A stretch of DNA of 10,052 nucleotides from Symbiobacteriaceae bacterium (GTDB lineage Bacteria > Bacillota > JAAYKD01 > WRDA01): NCBI GenBank assembly GCA_009779515.1, contig WREE01000068.1, forward strand, positions 1 through 10,052, written 5' to 3'. A model generated the notes under the pieces. That model ran no database searches. It saw only the letters and a list, made by a program, of their open reading frames with translations, and had not been told where the DNA came from. A program made the position numbers and the translations under genes. Shown piece after piece: positions 5,754 through 10,052 of the stretch (the stretch's first letter is position 1; each line of letters begins with the position of its first letter).

Positions 5754-7532
5754 ATGGCAGATATGGTGGTCTACTCTATCAATGGTCCCGTAGTAAAAGT
5801 GCGCGTGGCTCAGGGGGGAACTGTGACCTTAGCTCTACTGGACATGGTTTATGTAGGCAGCAACCGCCTCATTGGCGAAGTCATTGCCGTTAACGACACG
5901 GAGGCAACCATCCAGGTTTACGAAGCCACTACAGGTTTAAGCCCTGGTGAAGCTGTGACCTCCAGTGGCGGGCCACAAAAAGCCATGTTGGGTCCAGGTT
6001 TACTGAGTAATATTTTCGACGGCATCCAGCGCCCTTTGCGTGATATGATCTCCACCCACGGACTTTTTGTCGCCGTGGGCGGTCACTTTTCTCCTCTCTC
6101 CCCTACTGCCCTGTGGCAGGTGACACCTCTAGTATCACCTGGAGACCAAGTTACCCCTGGGATGGTCTTTGCTACCTGCCCGGAAACAGCACTTATCGAA
6201 CACCGATCTTTGGTGCCACCAGGTATCAGCGGCACCGTCTTGCAAGTGGCAGCAGCCGGTAGATATACCATCAATGACCCTATCGTGATAGTTCGTGATA
6301 CTCGCCAGGTAGAGCATCAGCTCTCCCTGGCACAGCAGTGGCCTATTCGCCAAAGCCGCCCGGTGCGTAAACGGCTTCCCTTGTCACGTCCGCTAATTAC
6401 CGGATTACGTGTCATCGACACCCTCTTTCCCCTCGCCAAGGGAGGCACCGCCGCCATACCGGGAGGGTTTGGTACGGGTAAGACTATGACACAGCATCAG
6501 TTGGCTAAATATTGCGATGCCGATGTCATTATCTACATTGGTTGTGGTGAACGCGGTAACGAGATGACCCAAGTGCTCCAGGAGTTTGCCGAACTTATCG
6601 ACCCCCACACCCAGAGACCGTTAACCGATCGCACTCTCCTTATCGCCAATACCTCAAATATGCCGGTAGCTGCCAGAGAAGCTTCCATCTACACCGGTAT
6701 TACCCTGGCGGAATACTACCGGGATATGGGCTACCATGTAGCCATGCTGGCAGATTCTACCTCACGCTGGGCTGAAGCTTTACGAGAGATATCTGGTCGT
6801 TTAGAGGAAATGCCCGCCGAAGAAGGCTTCCCAGCTTATCTACCTTCCCGTATCGCCCAATTTTACGAGCGAGCCGGTGAAGTAACTACCTTAGGGGGAA
6901 GTACTGGCTCTATCTCTATTGTGGGAGCGGTTTCTCCTCAGGGTGCCGATTTTTCCGAACCGGTAACCCAAAACACCAAGCGCTATGTGCGTTGCTTCTG
7001 GGCGCTGGATAAAGAGCTGGCGTATGCCCGTCATTATCCGGCCATAAATTGGACAGACAGCTACAGCGAATACCTAGAAGATTTACAGCGCTACTACAGC
7101 CGCCAGGTAGACCGTTCCTTTACCGAGTGCCGTAACCGCCTCGCCTCAATTTTGCAGGAAGAGTCTCGTCTCATGGAAACCGTTAAGCTGGTGGGCGCCG
7201 ATGTCCTCCCCGATGACCAGCGGTTGGTTATCGAAGTGGCAAGGATTATCCGAGTAGGTTTTCTCCAGCAGAATGCTTTTCATCCCCAGGACAGTTTCGT
7301 CCCTCTGACCAAGCAATTGAAGATGATGGAAGTAATTTTGCTGTTCGACGCTCTAGCACGCAACGCCGTGCGGCAGCGCATCCCTTTGAGCCAAATTATG
7401 AAAAGCGGTTTACCGGAGCAAATTATCCGTATGAAATATGAAATAGCCAACGATGAACCGGAAAGGTTTGACACTTACCTGGAGGATATACGCACCTTCT
7501 TTACCAAGCTAACCCTTGATTCGCTACCTTAG
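5754..7532 (+). CDS. atpA: V/A-type ATPase catalytic subunit A
   Basis: Subunit A alternates with B in the A3B3 head and carries the catalytic nucleotide sites for ATP hydrolysis or synthesis. The 592-residue length is normal. In order it has an N-terminal beta barrel (about 1-70), the non-homologous insert that separates A subunits from F-type beta (about 110-190), and the nucleotide-binding domain. The P-loop GGFGTGKT (237-244) includes Lys243 and Thr244. The catalytic Glu266 lies in the conserved CGERGNEMT, and ADSTSRWAEALREISGRLEE starts at residue 333. The P-loop differs from the common GAFGSGKT only at non-catalytic positions. The C-terminal helical bundle is complete. Start ATG 5754 is preceded by AGGGGG (5743-5748). 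It ends 16 bases before B, whose ribosome-binding site follows the stop immediately. Confidence 0.98.
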   Translation: MADMVVYSINGPVVKVRVAQGGTVTLALLDMVYVGSNRLIGEVIAVNDTEATIQVYEATTGLSPGEAVTSSGGPQKAMLGPGLLSNIFDGIQRPLRDMISTHGLFVAVGGHFSPLSPTALWQVTPLVSPGDQVTPGMVFATCPETALIEHRSLVPPGISGTVLQVAAAGRYTINDPIVIVRDTRQVEHQLSLAQQWPIRQSRPVRKRLPLSRPLITGLRVIDTLFPLAKGGTAAIPGGFGTGKTMTQHQLAKYCDADVIIYIGCGERGNEMTQVLQEFAELIDPHTQRPLTDRTLLIANTSNMPVAAREASIYTGITLAEYYRDMGYHVAMLADSTSRWAEALREISGRLEEMPAEEGFPAYLPSRIAQFYERAGEVTTLGGSTGSISIVGAVSPQGADFSEPVTQNTKRYVRCFWALDKELAYARHYPAINWTDSYSEYLEDLQRYYSRQVDRSFTECRNRLASILQEESRLMETVKLVGADVLPDDQRLVIEVARIIRVGFLQQNAFHPQDSFVPLTKQLKMMEVILLFDALARNAVRQRIPLSQIMKSGLPEQIIRMKYEIANDEPERFDTYLEDIRTFFTKLTLDSLP

Positions 7533-7536
7533 TTCT

Positions 7537-7543
7537 GGAGGAA
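7537..7543 (+). promoter_or_regulatory. Ribosome-binding site that fixes the start of subunit B
   Basis: GGAGGAA lies five bases before the ATG at 7549. It makes 7549 the start rather than the upstream in-frame TTG at 7516, which would overlap the end of subunit A and has no such site. Confidence 0.85.
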
Positions 7544-7548
7544 AGAGC

Positions 7549-8964
7549 ATGTTGCAATATGTCGGCTTAAAAGCTATCAACGGACCGTTAGTCGTCCTGG
7601 ATAGAGTCCAGAACGCCTCCTATGAGGAAATGGTGGAATTTATCTTGGAAGATGGCACCCGTCGCAGCGGACGCATTGTGCTATTGGAAGGAGACCGAGC
7701 TCTCATTCAGGTATTTGAAGGAGCCCAAGGGCTATCCCTGGACAATACCCGCACCCAGCTTTTGGGACATCCCGTAGAAATGCCCCTGGCGCCAGAGCTC
7801 CTCGGTCGCACCTTCGATGGAGCAGGTCACCCTATCGATGGCTTAGGAGAGGTTTATGCGGTAAAACGTACCGATATCAACGGGAAACCTTTAAACCCCG
7901 TGGCTCGGGTCTATCCCCGAAATTTTATCCAAACCGGTATATCCAGTATAGATGGCTTAGCCACCTTAATCCGTGGTCAAAAACTACCTATCTTTTCCGG
8001 TGCCGGTTTGCAACATAACCGTATTGCCGCGCAAATTGTGCGCCAGGCACGTCTGGTAAATCCTAGCGCCGGACAGGAAGAGCCTTCTGCTCCTTTTGGC
8101 ATTGTCTTTGCCGCCATGGGGGTTAAAAACGATGTCGCCGATTATTTTCAGCGCGCCTTTGAAGCCACGGGTGTTATCCAGCGCACGGTGATGTTCCTAA
8201 ACCTCTCTAACGATCCCATCATCGAGCGTATTCTCACCCCTCGCGCTGCTCTCACCGTAGCCGAATACTTAGCCTACGAGTTGGAGATGCACATTTTAGT
8301 CATCATGACCGATCTCACCTCTTACTGCGAGGCTCTGCGTGAGTTTAGCTCATCAAAAGGGGAAATTCCCGGCAGAAAAGGATTTCCCGGCTATCTCTAT
8401 TCCGACCTCGCTTCCCTTTACGAGCGTGCTGGGATCATTAAAGGCAAAAACGGTTCCATCACTCAGCTCCCTATTCTCACCATGCCCAACGATGACATAA
8501 CCCATCCCATCCCCGACCTAACCGGCTATATCACCGAAGGGCAAATTGTCTTAGATCGCTATTTGGATTCCACCGGTATCTATCCCCCGTTAGCGGTTTT
8601 AGATTCTTTGTCTCGTCTGATGAAAGATGGCATTGGTGAAGGCTACACTCGTATCGACCATGCGCCTTTAGCCAACCAACTTTTTGCCAGCTATGCTAAG
8701 GTGCAGGAGATTCGCGCCTTAGCTTCAGTTATCGGGGAAGAAGAGTTGGCGGAGCGGGAGCAGTTGTATATAACCTTTGGCAGAGCCTTTGAGCGTCTCT
8801 TTTTAGGGCAAGACTTCCAGGAAAACCGCGATATTATCCAAACCCTCAACTTAGGTTGGCAGCTTATATCCTTATTACCCAAAGAAGAGTTAGACCGTGT
8901 GGATAGTCACTTGCTGGAAGAGTACTATCTCCCTGATACCACCACCCTCTTGAAGTTACCTTAA
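7549..8964 (+). CDS. atpB: V/A-type ATPase non-catalytic subunit B
   Basis: Subunit B completes the A3B3 head; it shapes the catalytic interface but does not hydrolyse ATP itself. From ATG 7549 the protein has 471 residues, typical of the family. Its degenerate nucleotide loop SGAGLQHN (150-157) lacks the P-loop Lys, as in all B subunits. Other family signatures are SYCEALREFSSSKGEIPGRK, GFPGYLYSDLASLYERAG, and TMPNDDITHPIPDLTGYITE. Arg356 in SLSRLM is the arginine finger reaching the catalytic site of A. The ending LNLGWQLISLLPKEELDR is also characteristic. A longer reading from TTG 7516 adds an N-terminus not expected in the family and is rejected. Subunit D follows after 21 bases. Confidence 0.98.
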   Translation: MLQYVGLKAINGPLVVLDRVQNASYEEMVEFILEDGTRRSGRIVLLEGDRALIQVFEGAQGLSLDNTRTQLLGHPVEMPLAPELLGRTFDGAGHPIDGLGEVYAVKRTDINGKPLNPVARVYPRNFIQTGISSIDGLATLIRGQKLPIFSGAGLQHNRIAAQIVRQARLVNPSAGQEEPSAPFGIVFAAMGVKNDVADYFQRAFEATGVIQRTVMFLNLSNDPIIERILTPRAALTVAEYLAYELEMHILVIMTDLTSYCEALREFSSSKGEIPGRKGFPGYLYSDLASLYERAGIIKGKNGSITQLPILTMPNDDITHPIPDLTGYITEGQIVLDRYLDSTGIYPPLAVLDSLSRLMKDGIGEGYTRIDHAPLANQLFASYAKVQEIRALASVIGEEELAEREQLYITFGRAFERLFLGQDFQENRDIIQTLNLGWQLISLLPKEELDRVDSHLLEEYYLPDTTTLLKLP

Positions 8965-8985
8965 CACCCCAAGGAGCTACACAAC

Positions 8986-9603
8986 ATGCTACGCTTAACC
9001 CCGACTAAAGGTAATTTAATCGCCCTCAAACGCTCTCTGGTCATGGCGAATATGGGTTACGAACTCCTCGACCGCAAACGTACTATTCTGATTAACGAGC
9101 TTATGCTACAGTTAGATGGCGTCAAGCATTTGCGCTCGGAGCTAAGTAGTAGTTTTAATGCGGCTTATATAGCTTTACAGCGAGCGAATCTCACCTTAGG
9201 CTTCGTGGATGATCTTGCTGAGGCAGTCCCTCTGGAAGAAGGTTTAACCATTACCTACCGCAGTGTCATGGGGGTTGAACTTCCCCAAGTTCATCTGGCG
9301 GAAAAAGCTACCCCGGATTTACCTTACGGTTTCAGCCGCAGCAACCTTTTTGTCGATGATGCTTACCGCACCTTTCAGCAAGTTAAAAGGCTTACAGTTA
9401 TGCTGGCTCAGGTGGAAAACAGTGTCTACCGCTTAACCGAGGAGATACGTAAAACGCATAAGAGAGCCAATGCCTTAAAGAATGTTATTATCCCTGAGTA
9501 TCATGAAACGCTCAAGTGGGTTAGCAATATTTTGGAGGAACGAGAACGGGAAGAGTTTACCCGTATGAAGATGATCAAAAGCTCAGGCGGTATAAAACTA
9601 TAA
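8986..9603 (+). CDS. atpD: V/A-type ATPase central shaft subunit D
   Basis: Subunit D is the rotating axle, analogous to gamma of F-type enzymes: its N- and C-terminal helices form an antiparallel coiled coil inside A3B3, and it binds F and C below. The 205-residue length is typical. The N-terminus LTPTKGNLIALKRSLVMA, then GYELLDRKRTILINEL, and the C-terminal RANALKNVIIPEYHETLKWV with LEEREREEFTRMKMIK are classic family motifs. The middle region, about 75-125, is the globular part. Start ATG 8986 has AAGGAG at 8971-8976. It is the last gene of the operon; a strong terminator follows 29 bases after its stop. Confidence 0.96.
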   Translation: MLRLTPTKGNLIALKRSLVMANMGYELLDRKRTILINELMLQLDGVKHLRSELSSSFNAAYIALQRANLTLGFVDDLAEAVPLEEGLTITYRSVMGVELPQVHLAEKATPDLPYGFSRSNLFVDDAYRTFQQVKRLTVMLAQVENSVYRLTEEIRKTHKRANALKNVIIPEYHETLKWVSNILEEREREEFTRMKMIKSSGGIKL

Positions 9604-9632
9604 AGTAGCTAAAATAAATGACACAACATATA

Positions 9633-9667
9633 ACCCGCACCCCTTGGGGGAGTGCGGGTGTTTTTAT
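9633..9667 (+). terminator. Intrinsic terminator of the ATPase operon
   Basis: ACCCGCAC (9633-9640) pairs with GTGCGGGT (9652-9659). Two further C-G pairs lie inside it beyond one C/A mismatch, closing a short loop, and a T-rich run (GTTTTTATTT) follows. It sits between the stop of D and the stop of the converging - strand gene. On the opposite strand the following bases are less T-rich, so it mainly serves the + strand. Confidence 0.92.
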
Positions 9668-10052
9668 TTATCTTCGCCCGCTGGATAACCCATGGGCGAG
9701 TATACCCGAACGGGGATGCTTGAAGACCCCTTTTTCCAGGGCAACTCTGCCATTGACGATGACATAATCTATACCATCTGGCATATGTTGCGGCTCCAGG
9801 AAGTCTTCGTTACTACGCAAATTAGCTTCATCCAGAACTAGAATATCCGCATACATACCCTCCCTAATAAAACCGCGGTCAGTTACCCCTAAAGCTAAAG
9901 CGGCATTGCCGGTGAGCTTCTGAATGGTATCTTCAAAAGGATATTCCCGTCGCTTCTCGATGAAGGTAATCATGCCACAATAGCTGGTGGGGGTGGAAAA
10001 ATCTACGGGCATGTCGGGTGCAGCCCCCTGCCAATTATAGTTATAACCAGCG
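9668..10052 (-). CDS. D-aminoacylase-like amidohydrolase, C-terminal part
   Basis: Reading on the - strand, the frame is open from the window edge to a TAA at 9668-9670, giving 127 residues; the N-terminal metal-binding barrel lies beyond the window. The fragment matches the C-terminal end of N-acyl-D-amino-acid deacylases (amidohydrolase superfamily, amidohydrolase_3). It has a helix with FEDTIQKLTGNAALALG, then the DRGFIREGMYADILVLDE strand pair, then GIDYVIVNGRVALEKG and a PRSGILAHG tail. Such enzymes remove acyl groups from D-amino acids; dihydroorotase- or hydantoinase-like relatives share the fold, but this C-terminal pattern is closest to D-aminoacylase. The ATG at 10010-10012 is internal: the frame continues upstream with AGYNYNWQGAAPD. 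It converges on the ATPase operon with a 64-bp gap and is probably unrelated to it. Substrate specificity cannot be judged from this part. Confidence 0.85.
   Translation of the reverse strand, partial: AGYNYNWQGAAPDMPVDFSTPTSYCGMITFIEKRREYPFEDTIQKLTGNAALALGVTDRGFIREGMYADILVLDEANLRSNEDFLEPQHMPDGIDYVIVNGRVALEKGVFKHPRSGILAHGLSSGRR

Noticed and set aside
7516..7548. Longer N-terminus for subunit B from a TTG at 7516
   Set aside because: It overlaps the end of subunit A, lacks a ribosome-binding site, and adds residues not expected in B subunits. ATG 7549 has GGAGGAA five bases upstream.
1..10052. Mobile element, CRISPR array, phage or defence genes
   Set aside because: No transposase or integrase motifs, spaced repeat arrays or terminal repeats were seen; all substantial frames are accounted for by the ATPase and the two flanking hydrolases.

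Overview
The window is dominated by one complete bacterial V/A-type (V1Vo, A-type-like) rotary ATPase operon on the + strand, from about 938 to 9603. It is flanked on each side by a fragment of an unrelated hydrolase gene. The genes have Shine-Dalgarno sites, intrinsic terminators and a sigma-70-like TTGACA element, so the host is a bacterium rather than an archaeon. The moderate base composition, the tight gene packing, the V/A-ATPase and the amino-acid/peptide hydrolase neighbours fit an anaerobic Bacillota (Clostridia or a relative). That placement is an inference, not a demonstration.

Layout: (1) 2-631, the C-terminal part of an MlrC-like (M81 family) protein, ending in a hairpin terminator at 649-693. 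(2) 632-937, a 306-bp non-coding region with an AT-rich block carrying an 18-bp direct repeat (17/18 identical), an inverted repeat, a candidate promoter and an anti-Shine-Dalgarno-like stretch in the presumed leader. (3) 938-9603, nine ATPase genes in the order G/H, C, I (a), K (c ring), F, E, A, B, D. (4) A strong intrinsic terminator at 9633-9667. (5) 9668-10052, on the - strand and converging on the operon, the C-terminal end of a D-aminoacylase-like amidohydrolase.

How the genes work together: A and B form the catalytic hexamer, with the P-loop and catalytic Glu in A and the arginine finger in B. D and F form the central shaft. C is the socket joining the shaft to the membrane ring made of K. 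I is the membrane stator carrying the essential Arg beside the ring, and E with G/H form the peripheral stalks. Every subunit expected of a bacterial V/A-ATPase is present and none looks broken. K is a single-hairpin (two-helix) subunit with an extra N-terminal signal-like segment, as in Thermus, and it lacks the residues expected for sodium binding. A proton-coupled enzyme able to make ATP is therefore the better guess.

I see no undescribed multi-gene system here. What deserves a second look is the control region in front of the operon, the uncertain start of the first subunit gene, and the gene order, in which C lies upstream of I and F precedes E.
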